Virus record (IMG/VR): IMGVR_UViG_3300018426_001942
Span: 1-64,000 of that record
DNA length: 64,000 bases
Source: a virus
Reading direction: 5' to 3' (one strand)
Below are positions 51,324-59,743 of the stretch, piece after piece. The stretch's first letter is position 1, and every line of letters begins with the position of its first letter. The position numbers and the translations under genes were made by a program. The notes under the pieces are model-generated. The model had not been told where the DNA came from and ran no database searches. It was given only the letters and a program-made list of their open reading frames with translations.

Positions 51324-52402
51324 TGTTTCTCCGAGAACTGTTTGAAGCACCAGCAAAAAAGGCAGTTCTTGCTTTTGGTCGACTTAATCCTCCAACAATT
51401 GGTCATAGCAAACTTGTGGATCAAATAAAAAAGCACGACGGCGATCATTATTTGTTCTTGTCGCAAACACAAAAGCCAAAAACAGATCCATTAGATTTTG
51501 CTACTAAATTAAAGTTTGCCAAAAAGTTTTTTCCTGGTATTAATGTAGGGCACCAAAGTGTTCGTACACCAGTGCAAGCATTAGAAATGCTCCAAGGTTT
51601 AGGATATACTGATCTTATATTTGTTGCAGGTAGCGACAGAGTAGAAGGCTTCCAAACTATGTTCGATACATACAATGGCAAGCCAGATAAATCAGGCAAA
51701 ATACCATTTGAATTTAACACACTGAAAGTTGTAAGTGCAGGAGCACGTGACCCAGATGCAGAAGGTGCCGAAGGAATGAGTGCAAGCAAGATGAGACTTG
51801 CTGCCGCTGAGGGTAATCTAGAAGCATTTACACAAGGTGTACCAGATCCTAAACTAGCACAAACAATGTACGATGCTGTGCGTAACGGTATGGGTATCAA
51901 AGATAAAGAGCCAGCAACAGAAGGCATACGTCCTGAAAAACCTAACAAAAGCTCAGAAGAACTTATAGCAATGGGTTATGATCCAGATTCAGACAAAGTA
52001 CAAAGTGCTCGAGAATATGAAGACTGGGTCGACGATCAACGTGCTAAAGGTAAAGATATAGACGAAGGTGATTTAGTTGTTAATAAAGCATCATTAAGAT
52101 CATTTCTTACTAAAATGATACAAGACGCTATTGAAAAAGAAGAAGATATAGATAAACTATCACGTGTTCTTAAAATGCTTGTAGGTAAAGAAATTAAAAC
52201 TAGAGGTGATAGAGCATATACTATTACTGATGAAGATATAAATGAAATACTAGGTTTTGTTACAAAGACACCTAAACGTACAACTGTAACAAAGAAAAGA
52301 CCACCAGAAGAAGATTCTGTTAAAGATAAAATAGCCGCTAGAAGAAAGGCAGCCGCTAAAGGAGATAAAGACGCATGGACATCGAAGTTCTCAAAAAGTT
52401 AG
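51323..52402 (+). CDS. Nucleotidyltransferase-fold protein with capsid-targeting-like leader
   Basis: A 359-residue protein. Residues 12-200 are a HxGH-superfamily nucleotidyltransferase: GRLNPPTIGHSKL carries the T-x-G-H loop, VAGSDR is the substrate loop and GMSASKMR corresponds to the ISSTxIR motif. It may adenylylate or cytidylylate a small molecule such as NMN or a sugar phosphate; the substrate cannot be told. The C-terminal 150 residues are helical and charged (EEDIDKLSRVLKMLVGKEIK). The first residues MFLRELFE/APAKK match the T4 internal-protein leader, with a likely cut after LFE. It may be packaged and injected; inference. Confidence 0.8.
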   Translation: MFLRELFEAPAKKAVLAFGRLNPPTIGHSKLVDQIKKHDGDHYLFLSQTQKPKTDPLDFATKLKFAKKFFPGINVGHQSVRTPVQALEMLQGLGYTDLIFVAGSDRVEGFQTMFDTYNGKPDKSGKIPFEFNTLKVVSAGARDPDAEGAEGMSASKMRLAAAEGNLEAFTQGVPDPKLAQTMYDAVRNGMGIKDKEPATEGIRPEKPNKSSEELIAMGYDPDSDKVQSAREYEDWVDDQRAKGKDIDEGDLVVNKASLRSFLTKMIQDAIEKEEDIDKLSRVLKMLVGKEIKTRGDRAYTITDEDINEILGFVTKTPKRTTVTKKRPPEEDSVKDKIAARRKAAAKGDKDAWTSKFSKS

Positions 52403-52590
52403 CAGGCATAAACGAATTCAAAGGCTACTCAGAATACAAGATAGATGAAAATCCATCTATCACAGCCGCAGAACTAAAAAAGAAAGAAAAGAAACTAGGT
52501 GTAAAACCTGGTGATGCAGAATGGTTTAAGTTATGGTTTTCAAAACCGTACATGACTGGACCAGTACAATTCAGAGGACGCAAGAAATGA
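52375..52590 (+). CDS. Small protein with LAGI motif, 71 aa
   Basis: Overlaps the previous gene by 28 nt and the next by 4 nt. It starts MDIEVLKKLAGINEFKGY; the short helix ending in KLAGI recurs in other phage internal proteins, including one at 55238 (DFAKLAGVTLTE). The C-terminal KWF/LWFSKPYMTGPVQFRG part resembles a small structural fold. Possibly an assembly-core protein. Confidence 0.6.
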   Translation: MDIEVLKKLAGINEFKGYSEYKIDENPSITAAELKKKEKKLGVKPGDAEWFKLWFSKPYMTGPVQFRGRKK

Positions 52591-54158
52591 AGTTTAAAGA
52601 ACTTGCAGAAGATGGTAGAATTGTAAAAGGTGTAAACACTACAGTAGATGTGGATGTAAATCAAATACCTAAAGAAGCAGGAAAGTTTGGTAACAAGGTT
52701 GACAAGGGTGGCAATCCTCCTACACTTAGTAGTAAAGTAAAAGGTAAGTCAACTAATGTACTATTTAATTTAGGACTTGCCGAAGGCAAGTATGCTGACA
52801 TACATGATGTTAAAGACTTTGACCCAGATAACTTAGAAGTATGGGTTAAAGGCGTAGGTGTATATACACTAAATGGTCTTAAAAATAGATTAAAACAAAG
52901 ACTAGAAGGTTTTATTGATAACTTAGATTACAATGCAGACGGTGTAGAAAAAGTTCTAAGTGGTACAGGCTATGATGCCTTTATGAGTATGCTTAAAGGT
53001 TATAACGAAGTAATTGCAGCATTAGAAACTCCGCAAATGAAGCGTAAGAAAACCATTGCAAAGCGTAAAGCAAAGTACAGCGAAGGAAAAGCAATACCTA
53101 ACCCTAAGAACACATTCTTAGCAAAGTCTGACACAGCATATGATCACTATAAAATTGGTACAAATTTAGCAAATCTAAAGTCAATGCCAGCAGGTTCTAA
53201 TGTAGACGAACCTGATGTTGTTATTGCACCGTATGCTGGCGAAAAAGAAACGAAGTATCTAATGAAGCAACTTGCACGTATAGGATACGATGTTCAAGAT
53301 GCGTCTGGTTATCAAGATGCACATTTTGATGATGAGCCTACAGGTGGTGAAGCACCTCCACAAATAAAGAATCAAGGCAAACTAGGTAAAATTAAAGTTA
53401 GTAAACTTAAAAGTGTACAAAGAAACAGAGATTTACGTAAGTTAGAAAAACAACTAAGTAAGGTTAAAGACGGTAACTATAGTCCATTAACTATTGATCC
53501 TAAAGGACGTATAGTAAACGGACATCATAGATTTGATGCACTAAGACTTATGGGCGAAGAATTTGCAACTGTTAGGATGATTGACACTTCATTAGAAGAA
53601 ATGATAGCAGAAAACTTTGTAAAACCACAACTAGATGTAGAATGGGACGAAGCAGAGCGTTATCCTGAGTTTCGCAAGATTGGAAAACAAGCATGGATAG
53701 AACTTGCAAAAAAGGGTAAAGAAATAACTATTACAGATGCAAGTGATATCAACAATACAGATGCCGCAGATATTAATTCATTTAAAAGTTTAGATAAAAA
53801 CAAACAAAAAAGAGCGTTAGCACAATTAGAAAAAGGTTCAGTTGAAATGCCTATTGTTGCTGTTTACAGCGACGGTTATAAAGAATTAATTGGCGGAAAC
53901 ACAAGACTTACAGCAATGATGGCAAAAGACGGTAAAGCAACTGTATGGCAATTTGAAGTACCAGATGAAGTTGCCGAACTTGCAGAAAACTTTGCAGACG
54001 GTAAAGTGAAAGGCAAGAGTCGCCCAGGCAGAGTCAAAAAGGCAGGTGCTAGTTGTAGCGGAAGTGTAACTAGTTTACGTAAAAAAGCAAAAAAGTATAG
54101 TGGTGAACGAGGTAAGATGTATCACTGGTGTGCAAACATGAAGGGTGGTAAAAAATGA
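52587..54158 (+). CDS. ParB/sulfiredoxin-like protein with leader and Cys-rich tail
   Basis: A 523-residue protein. The ATG at 52587 overlaps the previous stop (ATGA); the upstream frame is inside that gene. It begins MKFKELAE/DGRIVKG, a possible capsid-targeting leader cut after LAE. Two ParB-like nuclease (sulfiredoxin-fold) signatures occur: VNGHHRFDALRLMG near residue 310 and LIGGNTRLTAMMAKDGK near residue 430. The final 45 residues (KGKSRPGRVKKAGASC and GKMYHWCANMKGGKK) are a conserved basic Cys tail. ParB-like phage proteins can be nucleases or NTP-dependent DNA-binding switches. A packaged nuclease or host-takeover factor is inference. Confidence 0.75.
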   Translation: MKFKELAEDGRIVKGVNTTVDVDVNQIPKEAGKFGNKVDKGGNPPTLSSKVKGKSTNVLFNLGLAEGKYADIHDVKDFDPDNLEVWVKGVGVYTLNGLKNRLKQRLEGFIDNLDYNADGVEKVLSGTGYDAFMSMLKGYNEVIAALETPQMKRKKTIAKRKAKYSEGKAIPNPKNTFLAKSDTAYDHYKIGTNLANLKSMPAGSNVDEPDVVIAPYAGEKETKYLMKQLARIGYDVQDASGYQDAHFDDEPTGGEAPPQIKNQGKLGKIKVSKLKSVQRNRDLRKLEKQLSKVKDGNYSPLTIDPKGRIVNGHHRFDALRLMGEEFATVRMIDTSLEEMIAENFVKPQLDVEWDEAERYPEFRKIGKQAWIELAKKGKEITITDASDINNTDAADINSFKSLDKNKQKRALAQLEKGSVEMPIVAVYSDGYKELIGGNTRLTAMMAKDGKATVWQFEVPDEVAELAENFADGKVKGKSRPGRVKKAGASCSGSVTSLRKKAKKYSGERGKMYHWCANMKGGKK

Positions 54159-54373
54159 AAATAAAAGATATTACAGAAGCCGCTAGTGCAGGTGCAAGTT
54201 CAGCAGGTAGTATTGCAAGTGTCGTAAATCCTACATATGCATATGCAAAAGGAAAGAAAAAAGGCAAATACGGTGCTCCTGAAGCGCCGCAAGCAAAGAA
54301 TTCAGACGGAACAGCAAAAAATGCACTTGATATCAAAAACAATTTGATGGGCGGCAAAGTAGCAAAGAGATAA
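54155..54373 (+). CDS. Small internal-virion candidate, 72 aa
   Basis: Overlaps the ParB-like gene by 4 nt. MKIKDITE/AASAGASSAG looks like a T4 internal-protein leader (cut after ITE). The rest is Ala/Ser/Lys-rich and low in hydrophobic residues, as in T4 internal proteins. Without a cleavage assay this remains inference. Confidence 0.6.
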   Translation: MKIKDITEAASAGASSAGSIASVVNPTYAYAKGKKKGKYGAPEAPQAKNSDGTAKNALDIKNNLMGGKVAKR

Positions 54374-54376
54374 ATA
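54369..54376 (+). promoter_or_regulatory. Candidate late promoter GATAAATA
   Basis: Ends 19 nt before the ATG at 54396, with AGGAG between. Confidence 0.6.
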
Positions 54377-54395
54377 TACTTAGTAGGAGTTACTA

Positions 54396-55235
54396 ATGAG
54401 AGAAGCAGAACTAAAAAATAAAGACCAACTTGTAAAAGAAGGATTAGCTGATCTTGCAGACAGAGCAGAGAAAGATCACGAAGTACAAATGGCACGTGCC
54501 GAGTTGTACAAAGCCGCTAAGTATTCAATTAAGTTACATGAGATGCTCAAAGGTGTAAGCGAAGCTGAAGGGCTAGAAGGTTGGGTACAATCTAAAATCA
54601 CTAAAGCTGCAGATTATCTAAGTTCTGTATATCATCATCTCGACTATCAAGAAGCACAAGACGATATGGCTCCTATCGGCGAAGGCAAAGATACTTATTG
54701 TTCAGACAAGTGCTGTGGTTCTGATGTTAAAGCTGAAGATTGCACATGTCCTCCAACATGTAAGTATTGTAATTGTAATGCTGTAAGCGAAGGCAAAGGC
54801 AAAAGCAACAAACAAAAGGCTGCTATTGCTATTGCTAAGAAAGAAAAAGGCTATAAAGAGTCTTTATCAGATAAACTTTCAGAAAATTTAAGTCAAAAAA
54901 AAAGTTTAGTAGAAAAAGCTAAATCACAAGCACAACAAAAATTTATGGGTATGGTTTACTCCGCTAAAAAAGGAGAAGAGCCAGCAAGTCCAGAAGTTGC
55001 AAAAGTAGCAAAAGACATTAGTAAGAAAGATGCTAAAGATTTTGCCGCAACAAAGCATAAGGGTTTACCAAAGAAAGTTGAAAACTTATGTTCAGATTGC
55101 GGATACCCAAACTGGCGTAACGTAAAAGAAGAAAAGCAAAAAGGTGTTGACGGTAAAGTATGCTGGAAAGGCTACAAGCGTATGGGCACCAAGAAAAAAG
55201 GCGGTAAGACCGTTGATAACTGTGTAAAGATGTAG
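54396..55235 (+). CDS. Multi-module Cys-rich protein with DUF3008-like segment
   Basis: A 279-residue mosaic. Residues 1-90 are helical (LYKAAKYSIKLHEMLKGV, then LEGWVQSKITKAADYL). Next come Cys clusters (YCSDKCCGSD, DCTCPPTCKYCNCN), then a DUF3008-type segment (KSQAQQKFMGMVYSAKKGE and AATKHKGLPKK), and finally CSDCGYPNWRN plus VCWKGYKRMGTKKKGGK. The Cys sets should bind zinc. Each module recurs in otherwise different marine phage proteins. It is preceded by a GATAAATA word and AGGAG, so it is probably late and virion-associated. Confidence 0.75.
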   Translation: MREAELKNKDQLVKEGLADLADRAEKDHEVQMARAELYKAAKYSIKLHEMLKGVSEAEGLEGWVQSKITKAADYLSSVYHHLDYQEAQDDMAPIGEGKDTYCSDKCCGSDVKAEDCTCPPTCKYCNCNAVSEGKGKSNKQKAAIAIAKKEKGYKESLSDKLSENLSQKKSLVEKAKSQAQQKFMGMVYSAKKGEEPASPEVAKVAKDISKKDAKDFAATKHKGLPKKVENLCSDCGYPNWRNVKEEKQKGVDGKVCWKGYKRMGTKKKGGKTVDNCVKM

Positions 55236-55237
55236 TT

Positions 55238-56080
55238 ATGGATTTTCATAAACTTCAACATACATTATTTAATATAGAACCAACTAACCCTGCAGAAGAT
55301 CTTGCTAAGTTACAAGCACAAGCAAATGATTCTTTGCCGCAGAAAAGTGTGGAAAATACCAAAAATTACGTGCAGGAAAGTGTGGAAGTTCCAGAAGGAA
55401 CTATGCCTGTTGACAGAGAATACAGTATAAGTGACTTTGCTAAACTAGCAGGTGTTACTCTTACAGAAGGACAAAAGAAAGGTAGTGCAGGCCAACTTAA
55501 AGGCAAAGATGCATTTACAAAAAGCTCTAAGCCGGGTGGTAACGAAAGTCCACATCCTGCTAGAAATAAACTAGTAGGTGATAGTTTAGACAATAACATA
55601 GAAGAAGGCCCATTAGATGCTTTCCAGCAAGGTTACAAATCAGTACAACCTGGTGGAGCACTAGGTCCAGACGCACTAACTAAGGGTATTAGTAATGTGT
55701 TTACAGGTAAAGGTAAAAAAGATCCTAAACCTAAAACAACAAAAACAGTAGTAAAGAAGCAAAGTTATTTTAACAAAGAATTAGACAAATATTCGGATAC
55801 ACTAAACAAAATTTTAGCAGATCCGATGTTAAAGAAAGAACTATTAGATTTAATTAAAAAGGCAGAAACTAAAAAAGAGGCAAAGAAAAATAAGAAACCA
55901 GTTATAAAGGCTAGAGATCCTAATTGGCGTGATATGGAAGCATTACGTAAAAGTGGTGCAGCTGGATCACACGGTGACAAAACCAAAGTCATTCCTCGCA
56001 AAGAGAAATACAAGAAAGACTTTTCTCAAGAATCTATCAAAGAAATGCTTTATCGCAAATTAGCCGAAAAAAGCTCTTGA
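55238..56080 (+). CDS. Conserved phage protein, internal/structural candidate, 280 aa
   Basis: Starts 2 nt after the previous stop. MDFHKLQHTLFNIEPTNPAED is a conserved opening in marine T4-like phages. It contains a DFAKLAGVTLTEGQKKG block (helix ending in a possible LTE cleavage site). The middle is Lys/Gly-rich and the C-terminus is basic and helical (RKYKKDFSQESIKEMLYRKL). Its end overlaps the promoter of the next operon. Confidence 0.65.
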   Translation: MDFHKLQHTLFNIEPTNPAEDLAKLQAQANDSLPQKSVENTKNYVQESVEVPEGTMPVDREYSISDFAKLAGVTLTEGQKKGSAGQLKGKDAFTKSSKPGGNESPHPARNKLVGDSLDNNIEEGPLDAFQQGYKSVQPGGALGPDALTKGISNVFTGKGKKDPKPKTTKTVVKKQSYFNKELDKYSDTLNKILADPMLKKELLDLIKKAETKKEAKKNKKPVIKARDPNWRDMEALRKSGAAGSHGDKTKVIPRKEKYKKDFSQESIKEMLYRKLAEKSS

Positions 56081-56105
56081 CAAGACCTCAATAATATAAT
56101 ATAAT
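56077..56105 (+). promoter_or_regulatory. Consensus sigma70 promoter of dsbA/DNA polymerase operon
   Basis: TTGACA (56077-56082), 17 bp and TATAAT (56100-56105), a perfect consensus. AAAGGAG and the ATG at 56132 follow. Confidence 0.85.
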
Positions 56106-56131
56106 AGTGTTTAAATTTAAAGGAGATCCTT

Positions 56132-56392
56132 ATGGGAAGTCGTGTTTTCGGTGCCGATGAAAAGGCCAAACTAGAAAGACTAGTAAATGAAGGTGTTACA
56201 GTACTACAGGAAGTAGAAGATTTACAGTTAGGTTTAAAAGATACTGTAAAAGCCGTAGCAGAAGAACTTGATATCAAGCCAAGTTTAATTAATAAAGCAA
56301 TTAAAATTGCACAAAAAGGTGATTGGGAAAGAGTGTCTGACGAATTTGATGACTTAGAAACACTAGTTGTCACAGTCGGTAAGGACAAGTAG
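56132..56392 (+). CDS. dsbA: DsbA-like dsDNA-binding protein
   Basis: An 86-residue helical protein (FGADEKAKLERLVNEGVTV, then AEELDIKPSLINKAIKIA) similar in size and pattern to T4 DsbA (89 residues), which binds near late promoters and helps late transcription. A strong ribosome site (AAAGGAG) lies 6 nt before the ATG. In T4 it is a late-transcription factor; here it is first in an early-type operon with the DNA polymerase, which fits a timing switch. The exact role is inferred. Confidence 0.75.
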   Translation: MGSRVFGADEKAKLERLVNEGVTVLQEVEDLQLGLKDTVKAVAEELDIKPSLINKAIKIAQKGDWERVSDEFDDLETLVVTVGKDK

Positions 56393-56670
56393 TGCAAAGT
56401 ATTAGGGAATTTTGGTTAGAAAGTTTGAATTCTGATCCGATTGCACACTATGCAGAAATGGTAGGTGCAATATCTGTTATAATAGGTAGTGCTATACTTA
56501 CATATACTGTACTTGTGCCTAGACCAGATATATTTTTACCCTTTTACTTTGTAGGTAGTTGTGCAAGTTTTTATGGTGCATATAGACGTAAGTTACCTTG
56601 GGTATTAATACTAACTGGATGGTTCATAATTATGAACAGTATCGCCCTATCTAGACTATATATTTTATAA
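56392..56670 (+). CDS. Integral membrane protein, 92 aa (GTG start)
   Basis: The GTG overlaps the dsbA stop (TAGTG). Three hydrophobic segments can be seen: EMVGAISVIIGSAILTYTVL, FLPFYFVGSCASFYGAY and LPWVLILTGWFIIMNSIAL, with a short soluble start (SIREFWLESLNSDPIAHY). No family recognised. Coupled to dsbA, so expressed early. Confidence 0.65.
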   Translation: MQSIREFWLESLNSDPIAHYAEMVGAISVIIGSAILTYTVLVPRPDIFLPFYFVGSCASFYGAYRRKLPWVLILTGWFIIMNSIALSRLYIL

Positions 56671-56671
56671 C

Positions 56672-56691
56672 GCCAAAGGCAATTGCCTGGC
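56672..56691 (+). promoter_or_regulatory. Structured leader of the DNA polymerase gene
   Basis: GCCAAAGGC (56672-56680), AATT, and GCCTGGC (56685-56691) can fold with a two-base bulge, 43-62 nt upstream of the polymerase ATG. T4 gp43 represses its own mRNA at a leader hairpin, so this is a candidate operator; not proven. Confidence 0.4.
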
Positions 56692-56733
56692 AAGTAGAAG
56701 GTTAAGTTGGCCACAAGCAACGAAGGAGAATAA

Positions 56734-59403
56734 ATGAGTTACGTTGACGCTATGTTTGATCGCGATTCTGATATCATCAGAGTTGTAGAGCGTAAAGATG
56801 GAAAGAGACACTTTCACGAGTATCAAGCAAAGTACACATTCTACTACAAAGACGAGCGTGGTAAGTACAAAAGTGTGTACGGAGATCCCCTAACACGTAT
56901 TGTTTGTAAAAACACAAAAGACTTCCGCAAAGAAGTTGCCATCAATAAAAACAAAGAACTTTTTGAAAGCGATATTAATCCGATCTTTCAATGTCTAAGT
57001 GAGAATTATCTCAACCAAGATGCTCCTAAACTAAACATTGCGTTTTTCGATATTGAAACAGACTTTGACCCGGAGCGAGGCTTTGCTGATCCTAGTGATC
57101 CGTTTATGCCCATTACATCCATATCTGTATACTTGCAATGGATGGAAACTATGGTTTGTCTTGCTGTTCCGCCTAAGACACTTACAATGGAGCAGGCAAA
57201 GAAAGAACTTGAAGGTATCGAAAATGTAATGCTGTTTGAACGTGAAGGTGATATGATCGACACGTTCTTAACGCTGATTGAAGATGCTGATATTTTGTCA
57301 GGTTGGAACAGTGAGGGTTATGATATTCCTTACACTGTAAACAGAACAAGTCGTGTACTCAGCAAAGATGATACAAGACGTTTTTGTTTGTGGGGACAAC
57401 TTCCTAAGAAGCGTGAATATGAAAAATATGGGAAGCAAGCAGAAACATTTGACTTAGTAGGTCGTGTGCATTTAGACAGTCTAGAACTATATCGTAAGTA
57501 CACATACGAAGAACGACACTCATATCGATTGGATGCTATTGGTGAGATTGAAGTAGGCGAAAACAAAGTACCATATGAAGGTACATTAGATCAATTATAC
57601 AACAATGACTTCCGCAAATTTATCGAATATAACATACAAGATACCGCACTACTAGACAAACTAGACAAGAAGCTACGCTTTATTGATCTTAGCAATGAAC
57701 TTGCTCATGCAAATACTGTACTACTACAAACTACAATGGGTGCTGTTGCTGTTACAGAGCAAGCGATTGTAAACGAAGCACATAACAGAGGCTTACAAGT
57801 TCCTAATCGTCCTAGACGTGATGATGAGAACACACAAGCCGCAGGTGCATATGTTGCGTTTCCTAAAAAAGGCTTGCATAAATGGATTGGGTCAATGGAC
57901 TTGAACAGTCTATATCCTAGTGTGATTCGTGCGCTGAACATGGCTCCAGAAACAATCATAGGACAAATACGTCCAGAGATATCAGAAGCCCGTGTACACG
58001 AAGATATGACACTTAAAAAGAAGTCATTTGCAGGTAGTTGGGAAGGACGATTTAGCACAGAAGAATATGAAGCTGTTATGGAACAGAAGCGTGATGTTGC
58101 ACTAACTGTGGATTGGGAAAACGGAACCAGCGATGTATTAAGCGGTGCTGAATTATATAAACTAATTTTCGATAGTAATCAACCTTGGATGCTTTCATCT
58201 AATGGTACAATATTTACAACTGAGTTCGAAGGAGTTATTCCCGGACTACTAAAGAGGTGGTATGCAGAACGTAAAGAACTACAAGGTATGCTCAAAAAAG
58301 CAAAAGACGCAGGCAATGAAACTGAAATTGCATTTTGGGACAAACGGCAACTTGTTAAGAAAATTAATCTTAACTCTCTTTACGGGGCCATTCTTAATCC
58401 TGGTTGCAGATTTTTTGACAAAAGGATAGGACAATCAACTACACTTACTGGTCGTACTATTGTTAAACATATGAGTGCAGAAGTAAACAAAGTAATTACA
58501 GGTGAATACGATCATGTAGGCAAAGCAATTATATACGGTGATACAGACTCGGTTTACTTTAGTGCATATCCTGTATTAAAAGATGATATTGACGAAGGAA
58601 AAATTCCTTTTGATAAAGATACTGTGGTAACACTGTATGATCAAGTTTGCGAAGCGGCTAATACTACATTTTCAGACTTTATGGGTGAAGCATTTCATTG
58701 TCCAAAAAGTCGTGCAGAAGTTATTGCCGCTGGTAGAGAAATTGTAGCACAAAGCGGACTGTATATTACTAAGAAGCGTTATGCGGCACTAGTTTATGAT
58801 AACGAAGGCTTTAGAACAGACACAGATGGAAAACCAGGCAAAGTAAAAGCAATGGGCTTAGACTTGAGGCGTTCAGATACTCCTGTGTTTATGCAAGAGT
58901 TTCTAAGTGAAATTCTTCTTATGGTGCTTACAGATGTTCCACAAGAAGAAGTACTTGAACGTATAACTGTATTTAGAAAAGAGTTTGAAAATCGTCCAGG
59001 TTGGGAGAAAGGTTCGCCTAAACGTGCAAACAAGATTGGACACTATCAGAGACTAGAGCAAAAACAAGGCAAGGCAAATATGCCAGGCCACGTACGAGCA
59101 AGCATCAACTGGAATACACTAAAACGTATGAACGGTGACAAGTATTCGCAAGAAATTGTAGATGGTATGAAAGTTATTGTATGCAAATTAAAACAGAATC
59201 CTTTAGGTTATACAAGTGTCGCTTATCCAACAGATGAGCTGCGTATTCCTGAATGGTTTAAAGAACTGCCATTTGATGATTCAGCAATGGCAGAAACAAT
59301 TATCGATAACAAACTTGGAAACTTAATTGGTGTGTTAGACTATCCGCTAGAAGATACAAAGCAACACAATACATTTAACAGTTTGTTTGACTTTGGAGAG
59401 TAA
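56734..59403 (+). CDS. 43: Family B DNA polymerase (gp43)
   Basis: An 889-residue replicative polymerase, close to T4 gp43 (898). The 3'-5' exonuclease motifs are FFDIETDFD (about residue 105), WNSEGYDIPYT and YNIQDTALLD. The polymerase motifs are A (MDLNSLYPSVIRAL), B (KKINLNSLYGAIL) and C (IYGDTDSVYFS, near residue 600), with KKRYAALVYDN downstream. The C-terminus (FNSLFDFGE) looks like the clamp-binding tail of gp43. A clear ribosome site (GAAGGAG) precedes the ATG. It works with gp44 and gp45 of the same window. Confidence 0.97.
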   Translation: MSYVDAMFDRDSDIIRVVERKDGKRHFHEYQAKYTFYYKDERGKYKSVYGDPLTRIVCKNTKDFRKEVAINKNKELFESDINPIFQCLSENYLNQDAPKLNIAFFDIETDFDPERGFADPSDPFMPITSISVYLQWMETMVCLAVPPKTLTMEQAKKELEGIENVMLFEREGDMIDTFLTLIEDADILSGWNSEGYDIPYTVNRTSRVLSKDDTRRFCLWGQLPKKREYEKYGKQAETFDLVGRVHLDSLELYRKYTYEERHSYRLDAIGEIEVGENKVPYEGTLDQLYNNDFRKFIEYNIQDTALLDKLDKKLRFIDLSNELAHANTVLLQTTMGAVAVTEQAIVNEAHNRGLQVPNRPRRDDENTQAAGAYVAFPKKGLHKWIGSMDLNSLYPSVIRALNMAPETIIGQIRPEISEARVHEDMTLKKKSFAGSWEGRFSTEEYEAVMEQKRDVALTVDWENGTSDVLSGAELYKLIFDSNQPWMLSSNGTIFTTEFEGVIPGLLKRWYAERKELQGMLKKAKDAGNETEIAFWDKRQLVKKINLNSLYGAILNPGCRFFDKRIGQSTTLTGRTIVKHMSAEVNKVITGEYDHVGKAIIYGDTDSVYFSAYPVLKDDIDEGKIPFDKDTVVTLYDQVCEAANTTFSDFMGEAFHCPKSRAEVIAAGREIVAQSGLYITKKRYAALVYDNEGFRTDTDGKPGKVKAMGLDLRRSDTPVFMQEFLSEILLMVLTDVPQEEVLERITVFRKEFENRPGWEKGSPKRANKIGHYQRLEQKQGKANMPGHVRASINWNTLKRMNGDKYSQEIVDGMKVIVCKLKQNPLGYTSVAYPTDELRIPEWFKELPFDDSAMAETIIDNKLGNLIGVLDYPLEDTKQHNTFNSLFDFGE

Positions 59404-59404
59404 T

Positions 59405-59518
59405 ATGAAAGTAAAAATGGAAATAGAAATTGATACAGAAAGAGATCAAGATCTAGCAACTATACGAGAGCTTATAGAAATGCTAAGAGCTTTAGCAGAA
59501 AACTATGAGGTAGACTAA
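59405..59518 (+). CDS. Small acidic peptide, 37 aa
   Basis: Starts 1 nt after the polymerase stop and overlaps the next ATG by one base (TAATG). It begins MKVKMEIEIDTERDQDLAT and the rest is a Leu-rich amphipathic helix (IRELIEMLRALAENYE). Coupling on both sides supports it. Function unknown. Confidence 0.5.
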   Translation: MKVKMEIEIDTERDQDLATIRELIEMLRALAENYEVD

Positions 59519-59712
59519 TGGAATGGGTTTTAGTTTACATTGCATTAACAGCACACGGACACCCTATTGCAAAAGAGTATGGTCGTTTTGACACTGTCAA
59601 TGAGTGTTTTATTGCTAGAGAAAAATTAGCACTTGAGAAAGGTGCTAAGGATGAGTATTTTCCAATAGGTACTCAGGCGGTATGTATAAGATATGAGAGT
59701 TTAAAAACATGA
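59518..59712 (+). CDS. Hypothetical protein, 64 aa
   Basis: Coupled by TAATG to the peptide upstream. It has a hydrophobic start (EWVLVYIALTAHGHPIA) and then FDTVNECFIAREKLALEKG, ending in QAVCIRYESLKT with a second Cys. Possibly exported by an uncleaved signal. No family recognised. Confidence 0.55.
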   Translation: MEWVLVYIALTAHGHPIAKEYGRFDTVNECFIAREKLALEKGAKDEYFPIGTQAVCIRYESLKT

Positions 59713-59743
59713 TTACAGGAAAATGGCTGTAAGAGGAGGTAAC

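Noticed and set aside
52533-52586. Longer N-terminus for the ParB-like gene
   Set aside because: It would overlap the previous gene more deeply and hide the leader; the ATGA overlap at 52587 fits the local pattern.
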